This document shows positions 20,674 through 31,267 of a DNA stretch of 64,000 nucleotides, in pieces. Source of the DNA: Pythium myriotylum (taxonomy: Eukaryota > Oomycota > Peronosporomycetes > Pythiales > Pythiaceae); assembly GCA_023091665.1 (NCBI GenBank), contig JALJCQ010000039.1:124001-188000 (forward strand). Reading direction: 5' to 3'. The notes beneath the pieces were generated by a model. The model was not told the origin of the DNA. It was given only the letters and a program-made list of their open reading frames with translations, and searched no databases. How positions within the stretch are numbered: position 1 is the stretch's first letter; the number at the start of each line of letters is the position of its first letter. A program made the translations under genes and the position numbers.

Positions 20674-23600
20674 GGGCATCCGCCGGGTGCCAGGCCCGAC
20701 AGGACTCACTGCATCTGTTCGGGCCAAGGCCGCATGTAGGTCGCGCAACTACTATGCGGCCCTCGCAGAGAATTCCTGGCTCGATGACGATGACTTCGGG
20801 TACGAAGATGTCGGCACGAGATCGGAAAGTCAGCAGCGCAACCACAACACATCAACGTCCAAACAACCACGTCCCCTCTTGCGGAACATCGGCGGACTGA
20901 TACTACATACCCAGAATGTTAATGGACTAGGAACAGGGGCCGCAGCAAGGGAATGGCTGGACGCCACTAGAGCGAGAGAGGACGGAAAATGCCCGGATGT
21001 GGTTTTTTGGCAAGACCACCGGACAAGTGAACAATCGGCGGAGCAACTAGCGGGAGACTACAAACGAGGGTGGGGGTTTCGGGATCTTCCAGACGCCCCC
21101 GCAAAGATGTTTTGGAAGACGTCGGGTGATAAAGCTGGCGGTGTAGCCATCCTGATACATCCCGACTCGGCGGTTAAGGGAGCTCGTCCGCTATGGGAAC
21201 CAGAGTGGAGCGGGGATCTGATCGCGGTTGAAGGGACATTTGCAAACGCGCCGATCACAATGGTGAACATTTACGGACCCAGGAAAAAGGCGACAAGAGA
21301 ACGTTTCTTCCACAAGCTGCGCATGACGGGACGTCCACAGGGTCTAATTGTGCTCGGGGGTGACTTCAACTGTGTTTTAGACCCGAATCTGGATCGCAGT
21401 CGGCTCAACAGAGAATCTGATGGGTCGGTGGAACTCCAGGCTCTATTAGCAGAGTGGCAGCTGTTAGACACGCTCACATCAGCTCAACTCGAAGCAACCT
21501 CGCCGAATCGACGACACGACTTCCAGGCGCGGCATCATACATTTCGATACTCGCACTCAGGAGTCCTCGAGTCAAGTCGTCTTGACCGAATCTATATTAG
21601 TACCACGGCTATCCGGCGTGTAGCGTCCATCGAAACTCGTCCTCCACCCTGCTCTAGTGATCATGACGAAGTCAGAATGATTCTTCTTTCTTCGTCCGCA
21701 CCAACTCGACCATCTAGACGAGGACGAAGACGAAGACCACGGGGAGTTCGGTATCCACTGCCATCAGGCTGTGGGAGTATCGCAAGGGACGTGACTATCC
21801 ATGCCTTGGGTGAGTTGAGCACACAAGTGCAAGGCGCAGCGGCCGCGGCGACAGCGGCACTGTGGGACCCTCTAAAACTGCGAATCAAAACGAGCATTTT
21901 GCAGGGCATAGCGGCCCATCGGAAAAAGCTCCGCCGTGCATACAAACGCCGCGTAAGGCGCACCCGAGCCGCCCTACGCCAAGCACAAGAGACCGCGGCT
22001 AATATCGCCCAGCCCATCGAGCCCACCATCGAAGGCATCACCACAGCGTTCGAAAGCCTCACGATAGATCCCCTGGCACGCGCGCGGCGCCTTCGCTCAG
22101 AAGTCATTCGTGATGCCCAGTCACGGTCGCAACGACGTGTCCAGCGAACCTTCGCGAAATACATTGGCTCCTCGGCAGACGTAATCCGCAACTTCTTCAA
22201 GAGAGTCAGGGTAAAACCCGCCTGCGTCTCCCTAGAGGAATTGCCGCGATCCAACAATCGTGACTCTGCGGCCGATGTCGCAGCCGCCGCGTGGAAGACA
22301 ATCACCGAACGTGGACCCCTCTCAGAGAAAGCTCAAGACCTTTTCTTCGGGGACTTGTCGCCGCCAAGGGCAACAGCAGATGGCAGTCATTGGTCGGAGG
22401 CCTTCACGGAGGAGGAGGTGATGACCGCCCTGCTGGCATGCCCCAGAGGTAAAGCAGCAGGACCAGATGGCCTCCCAAATGATTGGTACCGAGACAACGC
22501 AACCCACATCGTCCCGATTCTCACCCTTATGTTCAATAACTGGTTCGACCAAGCGATCTTCCCGCCAAGCTTTCGGCAAGCGTCGATTGTATGTGTACCC
22601 AAGAACACCGCACCACGCACGGGACTGGACTTCCGCCCTATCGCGCTGTTAAACACGGACTACAAGATCTTTACACGGCTTCTGCTTAATAGAATTTCTA
22701 CCCAAGTCCCCAAGCTGGTTGCTCCCACCCAATTTGGGTTCGTGGATGGAAGGCAGGTCCACGATGCGATAGACGTATGGACGGCTTTGCGCTCACTGGC
22801 TCGAGTTGGCCAAGTGGACTCGTCGGCGCTTGCGGTGCTGCTAGACTTCGCCAAAGCCTACGATACTCTTGATCGACGCTTTCTCATTCTCGCCCTCAGA
22901 CGACTGGGGTTTCCAACGAAGGTCATCACGGCAGTTGACCAGCTCCACATGGCAACAACAGCTACCTATCTCGCCGAAGACAGTGCCTCGGAAGACCAAG
23001 ACATTCTCAACGGGATCCGGCAAGGATGTCCCCTCGCGCCTGTTCTTTTTATTCTGGCAGTCGACACGCTCTACGATCTCCTCGCTCGTGAAAAAAGTAT
23101 CCAAGGAATTCGTCTGCCGTCAGGGCAAACCGTCACGGCAGTAGGCTTCGCGGACGATACGACGGTGTATCTTCGTCACCACAAACACACACGGGCGCTC
23201 AAGGAGGCACTCGATAGGTTTGCGGCAGTCTCCGGACTCCACATCAATGTTAGCAAATGCATTGCAGCACCGCTAGGGCCGGAGGGATGGCCGACGGACG
23301 TGACAGACATCGGATTCCCAAGGATCAGGAAAGGAGAGACAGCCAGGTTGCTGGGAGCTCAGCTCATGATATATCCAGCAGCGTCCAAGGTGTGGGAAAT
23401 TGCGCTCCAGCAACTAAGAGCGAGGCTGCACTTTGCCCAACTCAAGACCACCGATCTGCTCCAGCGAGTTCAGATTGCCCGAGCGATCATCGTCCCGAAG
23501 ATCCTCTTCGTTGGCAGGCATGAATGGCCGACGGCGTCCCGGATAGCCCAGCTCCAGAAACTCGTACATCACTACGTCTGGCACGGTAGCTTCGTCGAAG

Positions 23601-25863
23601 TCATGACAGGACGCAAGGCATGGATGAGTCGCGCATCGGCAGCCCAACCCATGGCACGAGGAGGGCTGGCGGTACCCGACCTCGCAGTGGAGTTCAAGAA
23701 GCTCAGCTTCACGACGTCGAAAAGGTGGGGACAGAGCACGGGCGACATTCGAACAGAAATAGGTCAGATTCTCCTTCAAGGGAACAGCAATTGGAGATGG
23801 GTTCCGAGGCCATCTCGGACACCACAGCCCCAGCCGCGACATGAATCCTCACTGGCAAAGACTGGCCTACGGCAGATCGATGCCCTGGGCTCACAACCGC
23901 GCACAGAGGAAGAAACTGACGCCACGACCAGATTAATCCCGGCCTTGTGGAGCACAGCCTGTAAAGTCCGGCGTTGGGAGGATGACTGGTACGTATGTGA
24001 CTACTCCGAGCATCTGCTCGAACTTCGGCAGCTCCGCTTCTCCAAGATGACACACACGGCCACTTCGATATTCACGCGTTGCTTGCAGCGAGAGTGGCTG
24101 ATGACGAAATCCTTTTGCTCCAGGACGGAAGCTGCGCAACCTCGATAACCTTCAAGGCAGTCGCGAGAACACGGGACACCATCGGGGACGATATCAGGCC
24201 TGATAAGAACGGCACGATCTCTTTCCGCAGTAAAAGGTGCAATTTCCCGCTCTCCAGAGTGGAATCTGACCAGTTCCGGTTACTATGTGATGTCATCGTC
24301 GCCAACTATCCGGCTGTTCTCGGGCTGCATGATGACGACGACATGCTCCGAGTCGTTCCGGCAACAACAGACGTTTGGCGCCTCCGAAGACGTGCCGGGC
24401 GCATTGACCTGCTATGGGAACCCTCACCAAACTCGCAGTTCACACTCGGGGAGGTCTCCTCCCCCAAGGATGCAGCCGCACTCATCAGGAAAACCATTGA
24501 CTCACCTGGCGCGGTGGTGTTAAGCCACCCGTGGAAAGGTATAGAGCGCATGATCTGGAGGAAACCGCTTGCCACCAGCCCACGAGCGGCCCGTAAACTC
24601 CTGGAAAATCAGACGACAGCGCGTGCAGCTCAAGAAGCTCAGGCACGCGAGACACTCACGCAAAGCACAGACCCGGTCATTCACGCAGCCCTGCAGAAGT
24701 TATCATGGAGGGAACTCGACAGAATCCCAGGGGCCTCGTCCCATCAGCGTCTTCTCATGCGGATGATAAAAGGGGGTAGAATCTCTGGGTGGGACAGATT
24801 GAATCAGCGCAGAGGATGCCCGCACTGTGGCGAAGGCGGAGCCGGCGGAACAATTGCACACATATTCTGGGCATGTCCGAACGCACAAGTGCTTTGGAAC
24901 CAGCTCTTCAAGATATGGGATCTTGACGGCACGACCACCAAGGCAGTAGGAGACCTTCGTCAGTGCGTCTTCGGCCTCCAGCTGCACCATTTCCCAGCCC
25001 AGCTCTGGTACAGGGCAGCCTTGTCCCAGATATCTCCGGATGACGTCGACGCCATCACGCTGGTTCACGATACAGCAGCAGCGGCGTGGCAGCAGCATGT
25101 GCTCACCACTCTGGGGTGTATTTGGAGATGGCGACACAACATTGTGGACGAGGAAATCGCATGGTCCCCCGATCAAGCCGGAGTCTACCATCTAGCGGTA
25201 TTGCGCGCCTCCCTGCGTGGCCTGTGCGACAGATTGCCACAGGTCCCGCGTGTTCGGGACCCCAGGTTCCATCTCATTCAGGCACTTGGCAGACAAGGAA
25301 TGGGTCCATCGTTGAGCCCAGTAGACGGCCGACGACATGTTCTCTTCTTCGATGGTGGTTCTCGAGGGAATCCGGGACCAGGAGGGTCCGGCGCCGTTAT
25401 CATCGCGGTTGACGAAGATGCCACGGCAGCGGAGATAGTGTGGAGTGCAAGCATGTCCTACGCGCGCCCCGACATGACAAACAATCAAGCAGAATACCTC
25501 GGCCTACTTGCGGGTCTCCGAGCAGCAGCAGCCAACCACTGGCAAGTGGAAGTTGTTGGGGACAGTGCACTGATCCTTAGCCAACTCCAACGTTACCGCC
25601 CACCACGGAACACAGCTCTTCGCAAACTTTACGCCCCGGCACGCCGGCTAGCAGATGCTCTCCGGATAACGGAGTGGCACCATCACCTGCGGGCATTCAG
25701 CAAAATGGCCGACTCAGCAGCCAACGCAGCTATGGACTCCCACACCAGTGCGCAAGGCCCGCATACCCACCCCAGAAGCCACCACGGCAGGCTCGAAGCG
25801 TTCCTGGCCTCCGACTTCACCGAATGGCAAGCTCGCCACATACTCCGCCAACAGCTGCGGTAG
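20540..25863 (+). pseudogene. LINE copy C ORF2: APE endonuclease, RT, zinc finger, RNase H (one frameshift)
   Basis: The first open stretch (20540-24148) overlaps the end of ORF1 by 134 nt; the true start is not certain. The APE domain (about 20880-21690) has TQNVNGL, NIYGP, GGDFN, SSRLDR and SSDHDE, but the usual LQE position reads WQD. The RT spans about 22380-23300 with GIRQGCPLAP and GFADDTTVYL (near 23147). A single frameshift lies near 24045-24065. The second stretch (to 25863) then supplies the rest, including the zinc finger CPHC-X10-H-X4-C (24818-24880) and RNase H (FFDGGSRGNPGPGG near 25350, NNQAEY, GDS). One base change would restore the frame, so this copy may have been active recently. 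Confidence 0.9.
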
Positions 25864-25941
25864 AAAACAGGGTAGTACCACCCGGCTATAGGGTTCATTA
25901 AATTGCGATCCAATAGACCTCACCTTCAAAGTCAAAGTCAA

Positions 25942-25956
25942 AAGGACACGGCCACC
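25942..25956. repeat. Target-site duplication of LINE C, right copy
   Basis: An identical 15-bp copy of 16033-16047, immediately after the simple-repeat tail of LINE C. Confidence 0.96.
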
Positions 25957-26212
25957 TTCAAGAACGTGTACGTGCAGTCGAGCCAGGGCAGCAAGGTCAA
26001 GGTGTGCGCGTGGTCGGATGCCACGAGTGGTGCCGAGCCGAAGGTGGTTGGCGCTGGGCCGTCGGGTACGCTGTGTCAGTACTCGGCGAGCGATGTGCGT
26101 TTCACGGCTCCTGGCGGTGCGTCTCGCAGCCTGGACGACCCGGAGGATCGCGCGTGGCTTCCTTGCCACGAACGGGACCGCGTGAGCGGTGGCGGCGACG
26201 GCGGCAGTCGAA
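25957..26212 (+). pseudogene. Pectate lyase copy 1, piece 3 of 3
   Basis: The C-terminal part (FKNVYVQSSQGSKVK onward) continues piece 2. Relative to the intact copy, 2 bp are missing in the codons for DPEEVARG, so the frame ends in a different peptide. The break is independent of the two LINE insertions. The downstream sequence is the left inner arm of the palindrome. Confidence 0.9.
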
Positions 26213-26259
26213 TGTTCGAATGCTGATAAGCTGTAGAGTATCCGTGGTGCATCGTTAGA

Positions 26260-26345
26260 GTGTTCGAGCGTTCGAGCGTTCGAGCGTTCGAGCGTTCAAG
26301 CGCTAGAGCGTTCGAGCGTTCGAGCGTTCGAGCGTTCGAGCGTGT
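26260..26345. repeat. 9-bp minisatellite (GTTCGAGCG)n, left arm
   Basis: About nine to ten copies of GTTCGAGCG with variant units (TTCAAGCGC, TAGAGCG). A mirror copy lies at 27226-27310 in the other arm. A single unit survives at 31575-31585 beside the third pectate lyase fragment. Confidence 0.9.
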
Positions 26346-26451
26346 AGTGAGTCCGTGGGAGTACTTGTACCCATGCTTGGTGGCAAGGTCGTCAACATGG
26401 TCTGCATGTCGTATTGATTGGATTGGAGTCATCGAATGCTACAATGGTGGA

Positions 26452-26551
26452 GGTGCAGTCTATCGAGCGCCGTTGATGTATGCTAATCCTAAATGTAGTT
26501 AGTAATATCGACTAGCAGTTATTGCATTTATCGCGCTCAATAGACTTCACC
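26452..26551. repeat. 100-bp element with 19-bp inverted ends, left arm copy
   Basis: Its ends are GGTGCAGTCTATCGAGCGC and GCGCTCAATAGACTTCACC, inverted with two mismatches. The end resembles the 3' terminus of the LINEs (CCAATAGACCTCACC). It is mirrored at 27022-27121 and related to the element at 61386-61493. It could be a MITE or two fused, strongly 5'-truncated retroelement ends. Confidence 0.7.
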
Positions 26552-26597
26552 TGCATCATCACTTATTGCGCGAGGCTTAGCCCTTTTTATGTACTCG

Positions 26598-26974
26598 GAT
26601 GGATTCCGCGTCCGCGGCGGCTGGTGTCTACTCAGCTGTAGTAGGTCCAAGGATCACTAGCACACTGATGGGGAAGCTGTCTGCTTCCTTTGATCCCAAA
26701 GTAGATTCTAGACTGACGGAGTATCACACACATAGACCCTGTATGGACCTCTATGATGGTACCGTGACCCCACGGTTCCGATCTTACTGTTCGCCAGCTC
26801 AGCTGCAGGAGCCAGCCCACTGCACAGTGAGTCGGCAACGCCTTGCCTCGTCCTCGGCCGTCCTCGGACCACTACATCAGCACAGTTGGCGTGTGGTTCC
26901 TGACAGCACCAAGTTGGCGCTGCTAAGACACCACCTGGTGCACACGTTACATCATCTCCACCACCAAATCGAAT
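26598..26974. other. Palindrome spacer, no gene seen
   Basis: This 377-bp single-copy stretch lies between the arms. The open frames across it run out of arm sequence and have no recognisable domain. It may be leftover sequence from the original inversion breakpoint, or from opening of a hairpin. Confidence 0.6.
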
Positions 26975-27021
26975 TCGAGTACATAAAAAGGGCCAAGCCT
27001 CGCGCAATAAGTGATGATGCA

Positions 27022-27121
27022 GGTGAAGTCTATTGAGCGCGATAAATGCAATAACTGCTAGTCGATATTACTAACTACATTTAGGATTAGCATACATCAA
27101 CGGCGCTCGATAGACTGCACC
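27022..27121. repeat. 100-bp element with inverted ends, right arm copy
   Basis: Reverse complement of 26452-26551 within the right arm; it was present before the inverted duplication. Confidence 0.7.
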
Positions 27122-27225
27122 TCCACCATTGTAGCATTCGATGACTCCAATCCAATCAATACGACATGCAGACCATGTTGACGACCTTGCCACCAAGCAT
27201 GGGTACAAGTACTCCCACGGACTCA

Positions 27226-27310
27226 CTACACGCTCGAACGCTCGAACGCTCGAACGCTCTAGCGCTTGAACGCTCGAACGCTCGAACGCTCGAACGCTCG
27301 AACACTCTAA
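27226..27310. repeat. 9-bp minisatellite, right arm
   Basis: CGCTCGAAC units in reverse orientation mirror 26260-26345, including the same variant units in the same order. Confidence 0.9.
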
Positions 27311-27379
27311 CGACGCACCACGGATACTCTACAGCTTATCAGCATTCGAACATTCGACTGCCGCCGTCGCCGCCACCGC

Positions 27380-28243
27380 TCACGCGGTCCCGTTCGTGGC
27401 AAGGAAGCCACGCGCGACCTCCTCCGGGTCGTCCAGGCTGCGAGACGCACCGCCAGGAGCCGTGAAACGCACATCGCTCGCCGAGTACTGACACAGCGTA
27501 CCCGACGGCCCAGCGCCAACCACCTTCGGCTCGGCACCACTCGTGGCATCCGACCACGCGCACACCTTGACCTTGCTGCCCTGGCTCGACTGCACGTACA
27601 CGTTCTTGAAGGTGGCCGTGTCCTTGTTGTTGCGGTTGACCGTGACCACACTGGACTTGGGGTTCACGGCGTACACGTTGGAGAGCACGACGTTGCGCTG
27701 CTTGGCGCCGCACGTGCCGCAGGAGCGGTAGAGCTTGCCGAAGTCCTGCGCGTAGAAGCCGTCGATGGAGACGGTGCCGAGACCGTTGTGCTGGATGACC
27801 TTGTCGTCGGCGTTGCGCGCGCCGCCACCGATGACCTTGGTGACGGACGAGGCCGAGCCGCCCTTGACCGACAGCGCGTCCTCGCACACGTCGTCCCACC
27901 AGACGTTCTCGATGGTGCACTCGTGGTCGTCGCAGCGGACGCCTTCCATCTGGTTCTTGCCGATGATGACGTTCTTGAGCGTGGCGCCCTTGCCGAGGAT
28001 GAACATGGCGTCCTTGACGCCGCCTTCTTTCTGGCCCTGGCACGTGATGTCGGATCGCTCGTAGGTCTTCATCTTGCCGTCGAAGACGGCTCCGGGCGCG
28101 ACGGTGGTGGCTCCTTTGTTGGAGACGGTGCCCGCGCTCTTGGGCCACGCTCCGGTGGGCACGGAGGCGGCTTGAGTGGTGGTTGCGAGCGCGGCGACGC
28201 AGACGGCGGCGACGGTGGTGACGGTGGTGAGGATGCGGGCCAT
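27380..28243 (-). CDS. Secreted pectate lyase, PL3 family, intact
   Basis: A 287-residue protein starts at ATG 28243. It has a signal peptide of about 25 residues (MARILTTVTTVAAVCVAALA, then TTTQA). The mature domain has the PL3 hallmarks: GAVFDGKMKTYERSD, MFILGKGATLKNVIIG, the core GVRCDDHECTIENVWWDDV, and DKVIQHNG...[12 protein letters not shown]. It ends in a short C-terminal region with GFLATNGTA. Such enzymes cut polygalacturonate by calcium-dependent beta-elimination and, in plant-associated oomycetes, attack the plant cell wall. No intron is apparent. An upstream in-frame extension through a CAC repeat (to 28561) is rejected as leader. The gene is the right arm of an inverted duplication; its partner at 6257 is destroyed. 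Differences between copies are few (for example Ala/Val in the signal peptide). Confidence 0.95.
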   Translation of the reverse strand: MARILTTVTTVAAVCVAALATTTQAASVPTGAWPKSAGTVSNKGATTVAPGAVFDGKMKTYERSDITCQGQKEGGVKDAMFILGKGATLKNVIIGKNQMEGVRCDDHECTIENVWWDDVCEDALSVKGGSASSVTKVIGGGARNADDKVIQHNGLGTVSIDGFYAQDFGKLYRSCGTCGAKQRNVVLSNVYAVNPKSSVVTVNRNNKDTATFKNVYVQSSQGSKVKVCAWSDATSGAEPKVVGAGPSGTLCQYSASDVRFTAPGGASRSLDDPEEVARGFLATNGTA

Positions 28244-28595
28244 GACTTGTGGTTTGTTGGTGTTGTCTTTGGCTTTGTGGTGGTGGTGGTGGTGGTGGCG
28301 GTGGTACTGGGTGGTGGGTGATGTGGTGGTGGTGGTTGCTTGGGAGGAAGCAGATTCCGGAATGAGAGACTTGGAGGACGCCGATGTATACGTGTTTGCG
28401 ATTGATAAGGCGACTGTGGAATCGCACGCTCGAATCGTTCGAATTCGTCTGTTTTCGTGGAGCTGCCCTGTTGGCGAGACTGGAGCAGCGCCACGGAAGT
28501 CAACCACACCATCCGGTTGCGTGGCTTGGGAAGCACCCAAGCAGATATTGAATCTGAGCAAGCTGACGAGAGACAGACTTCTGAAAATGGCACTG
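28244..28595 (-). promoter_or_regulatory. 5' flank and leader of the intact pectate lyase
   Basis: This matches the 5872-6256 region in the other arm. It contains a GTG/CAC microsatellite at 28275-28340. Arm homology ends near 28595, so the region beyond is a separate context for this copy. Confidence 0.6.
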
Positions 28596-29270
28596 TCTAG
28601 GGTTTACAAGAATCGCATTCAATTAGATATTGTAATCCACAACACTCGAATACTCACCTCGACGTGTAAACGGAGCGGCTCGGTGCCGTGGGCCGGGATG
28701 GGACCCAGGTGCTCGCTTCGCTGCCTGTCATCTAGCCGTGTATACGACAATCACGCATTGACGGATTGACTTGCTTTTCGTTGTTGTGCTCAGATCAAGA
28801 GGACATGAACCAAACAGAAGCACTGTTCCCACGTCCTGAGAAAGAGAAAGAGAGTGGGAGAGAGAAAGAGAGGGAAAGAGAGAGAGACCCGTCGATGCCT
28901 GTGAGCTAAGATTCAGCAATGGCATGTCGAGGTTCTGATGCCTGGTTTGCAAAAAGCGGTCAATCGCTGTCTATGGGAGCAGCTCGACAGCAGTGGCATG
29001 TGGAGATTCTGATGCCTGGTGCCAAAATAGCGGCCAATTGGTCTCTACTTGGTATGTAGAGATGTAGAGATGACACGCACCAATTTTCGGCTTTAAGAGA
29101 GAAACACGTCTCAGTTTTACTATTGTTGGGCTTCTAATCCGTCAAACTCCGAAGCTCCATTTCTACTCACCATTCTCCACTCACACGTCCATCTTGGACG
29201 GTACATCACACGCCACATGCACACGCCACACGAGAGTTAGACACATCCGCAAGCATCATCATCGTCTCCA
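28596..29270. other. Intergenic region with simple repeats, no gene
   Basis: It contains a GA-rich stretch (28843-28890) and a diverged tandem pair of about 45 bp (28920-28964 and 28992-29036, sharing TTCTGATGCCTGGT). Near 29160-29260 motifs of the CACACGMGAGTTAGAC type begin, which continue into the inverted-repeat element to the right. No coding potential is convincing. Confidence 0.6.
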
Positions 29271-29990
29271 CATCCTCATTCCACACGCGAGTTAGACATC
29301 CTCTCGAAGCTTATCGTCACACGCGACTTACACAAGCCACACGCGAGCTACACACCTTCTTGAGCGCCGTCATCAACATCCGTTTACTCTTGCCACACGC
29401 GAACTAGGCGGCGCTACATAACAGCTTCACGAAGCCTCGCATCAGAGGTGTTTCAGAACGCCTTGAGTAGAGATAGATGAAACAAACTCCGTCGGTTATG
29501 AAATACCCGACACATAACAACGGTGGAGCTCAACGAGAAGGAACGCGCCTTGATCAGCACTCTGCGCGACGGCAAGGCATTGTACATGTCAATGGAGAAA
29601 ATCTTCTGTGGCGACTTCGAGACTGGCGTCAGCGGTGGATATCAGATGGAGTCGTCAGACACAGAATAAGAACAACACCAAATACATATCTCCCCTTTAC
29701 GCTCACCAGTTCGTCTGATACCAAAAAACCTTCTCAGAACGATTCGAGGATGTGTGCCATTGGAGCCGTTAATACAGATCTGCGATTCGAGGACGTGTGC
29801 CTATCATATCAAAGCTTCTCAGAGAGACTCGCAATCATGATCGTGCTCCCATTCTGCTTTCTCTCAAGTCAGAAAAAGAACAAGTTTTCCACAAGCCAGT
29901 TGCTCCCAGAACGAGAGTCTTCCTGACACGAGCGCGACGGAACTGATTGCATCTCGAAACCAAACTACTCTGTGACGGCCACACAAAACA

Positions 29991-30725
29991 ATGGCTGTGG
30001 TCAATGGTGAACAAGCCACCTGCGAGGGCTGCCCTCTCTGTCGACTTGCATTTTTGGGGAGATGGCGACTGTTACTCATTGCCGCCGTAATGTGGCCCAT
30101 TCTCGCGTTTGTGATGGTGTCGTGCATCGATAACTTGATGGTCTTCACCAAGTCGCCATCCAGCGGCACGGGTATTCGACTGCCTAGCGGTGAACCGACT
30201 GTTGACGTGAAACCCGTCCCAACACCGTCACAAACATCGTTGTCGCATTCATCTGCTGTTCAGGCCCACTGGTTCATCCCAGGCAAGGAAGGATGGTTTT
30301 GTGACTACCAGTACGTTCAGACCAATAACGGCGAGTACAAGATGAAAACGTTACCTCGTGGGGAGGGTCTCGGCAAGATCCTCATTCTATCGGCTGCACA
30401 GGCACTGTCAGGACAACTTGAGCCATTCAAATGGGCTCTGCGGAGTAACGCCATATCGGGGCAATCCTTCTACTATTTTCTTGGGCAGAACTCGGCACTC
30501 CTTCTCGACTCAAAGTGGATCTTTGTTGCGGTGAATCAGTGGGGATACCCTGAACGCATCCTTGCCATTGAGGCGAAATTCGGGGACAGCAAAGCGCTTG
30601 TTGGGATGCCCTCGAAGCTGCGTGTCGGTGACTTGGTCCCGTTGGCCAAACACAACAACAACATTGGTCGACAGAGGTTCCCAGGGATCAGCGGGGTATC
30701 TCCAACAGTGTACGCATATGAATAA
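29991..30725 (+). CDS. Single-pass membrane protein of unknown function
   Basis: A 244-residue ORF with a cytosol-like N-terminus containing a Cys pair (CEGCPLC) and one hydrophobic segment (about residues 28-50, LLLIAAVMWPILAFVMVSC). A Pro/Ser/Thr-rich linker and a C-terminal region of about 160 residues with mixed composition and no recognised domain follow. The topology suggests a type II membrane or signal-anchor protein. It lies centrally in the inverted-repeat element and has no other copy in this window. It could be captured cargo or a resident gene around which the repeats arose. Coding status rests on length and composition only. Confidence 0.55.
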   Translation: MAVVNGEQATCEGCPLCRLAFLGRWRLLLIAAVMWPILAFVMVSCIDNLMVFTKSPSSGTGIRLPSGEPTVDVKPVPTPSQTSLSHSSAVQAHWFIPGKEGWFCDYQYVQTNNGEYKMKTLPRGEGLGKILILSAAQALSGQLEPFKWALRSNAISGQSFYYFLGQNSALLLDSKWIFVAVNQWGYPERILAIEAKFGDSKALVGMPSKLRVGDLVPLAKHNNNIGRQRFPGISGVSPTVYAYE

Positions 30726-30970
30726 GCAACCAACACCAATCAACTCTGACTCTGATAATTCTGACGACGTGAGCGTCGCGCGTATATGATCGCCATCAAC
30801 ACACCATCAACGAGCTTCAGCTTGACTGCATTAACAGCATTTACATTAAGTGTTAGACGAAACTTGTTTCTGACTTGGACTCTACGTGTTTTTGTAATCC
30901 TATTTTTTCTTGCTTTTTTGCTAAGATTTATCTTAGAGAAAAAAACCAAGAAACGTTCTGAAACAGTGTT

Positions 30971-30999
30971 TCAGAGGTGTTTCACTGAAACACCTCTGA
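30971..30999. repeat. Perfect hairpin in the right arm
   Basis: TCAGAGGTGTTTCA, one C, then TGAAACACCTCTGA: 14-bp perfect arms with a one-base loop. The left arm has only a single copy of the half-site, so this is a secondary templated duplication. Confidence 0.85.
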
Positions 31000-31267
31000 T
31001 GCGAGGCTTCGTGAAGCTGTTATGTAGCGCCGCGATGTGACGCCTAGCTCGTGTGTGGTAAGAGTAAACGGATGTTGATGACGACGCTCAAGAAGGTGTG
31101 TAGCTCGCGTGTGGCTTTGTGTAAGTCGCGTGTGACGATAAGCTTCGAGAGGATGTCTAACTCGCGTGTGGCATGAGGGGGGAAATACCTCTACTTCACC
31201 GAAGTTAGGACCTTCCTTTTAAGCACCTAAAATAACTCTCGTAACTACTAATTGTTGTCGTTTTCAT

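Larger units (their letters stand above)
16048..25941 (+). mobile_element. LINE copy C, full length, best preserved
   Basis: This 9.9-kb non-LTR retrotransposon on the plus strand is flanked by a 15-bp target duplication. It has a 132-bp 5' UTR starting AGTTCCGAATTTGCCG, an uninterrupted 1497-codon ORF1, and an ORF2 with a single frameshift. The 78-bp 3' UTR ends in CCAATAGACCTCACC and a TCAAAG-type simple repeat tail. It is clearly diverged from A, B and D in protein sequence but has the same layout and the same 3' terminus, so it represents a separate lineage of the same group. Confidence 0.95.
25957..28595. repeat. Inner part of the pectate lyase inverted duplication (palindrome)
   Basis: The sequence 25957-26597 is the near-perfect reverse complement of 26975-27600. 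Adding the displaced pieces at 5872-6696 and 15839-16047, the left arm matches the right arm out to about 28595. Each arm is roughly 1.6 kb without the LINEs. The spacer is about 26598-26974 (377 bp) and shows no gene. The two genes point at each other. Both arms share the same variant units in the 9-bp minisatellite, showing a single duplication event. Confidence 0.93.
29271..31181. mobile_element. Inverted-repeat element of about 1.9 kb with a cargo gene
   Basis: The sequence 29271-29458 is the reverse complement of 30954-31181, apart from a 27-bp palindromic addition in the right arm (hairpin 30971-30999). Within the arms the motif CACACGCGAGYTA recurs several times at 20-60 bp spacing, like subterminal repeats of DNA transposons. 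Between the arms lie the 29991-30725 ORF and a short open stretch near 29517-29665. No transposase is visible, so it would be non-autonomous. Alternatively it is a local inverted duplication. No target duplication was identified. Confidence 0.6.

Noticed and set aside
26260..26345. Regular 9-bp repeats considered as a CRISPR array
   Set aside because: There are no spacers; it is a minisatellite in a eukaryotic genome.
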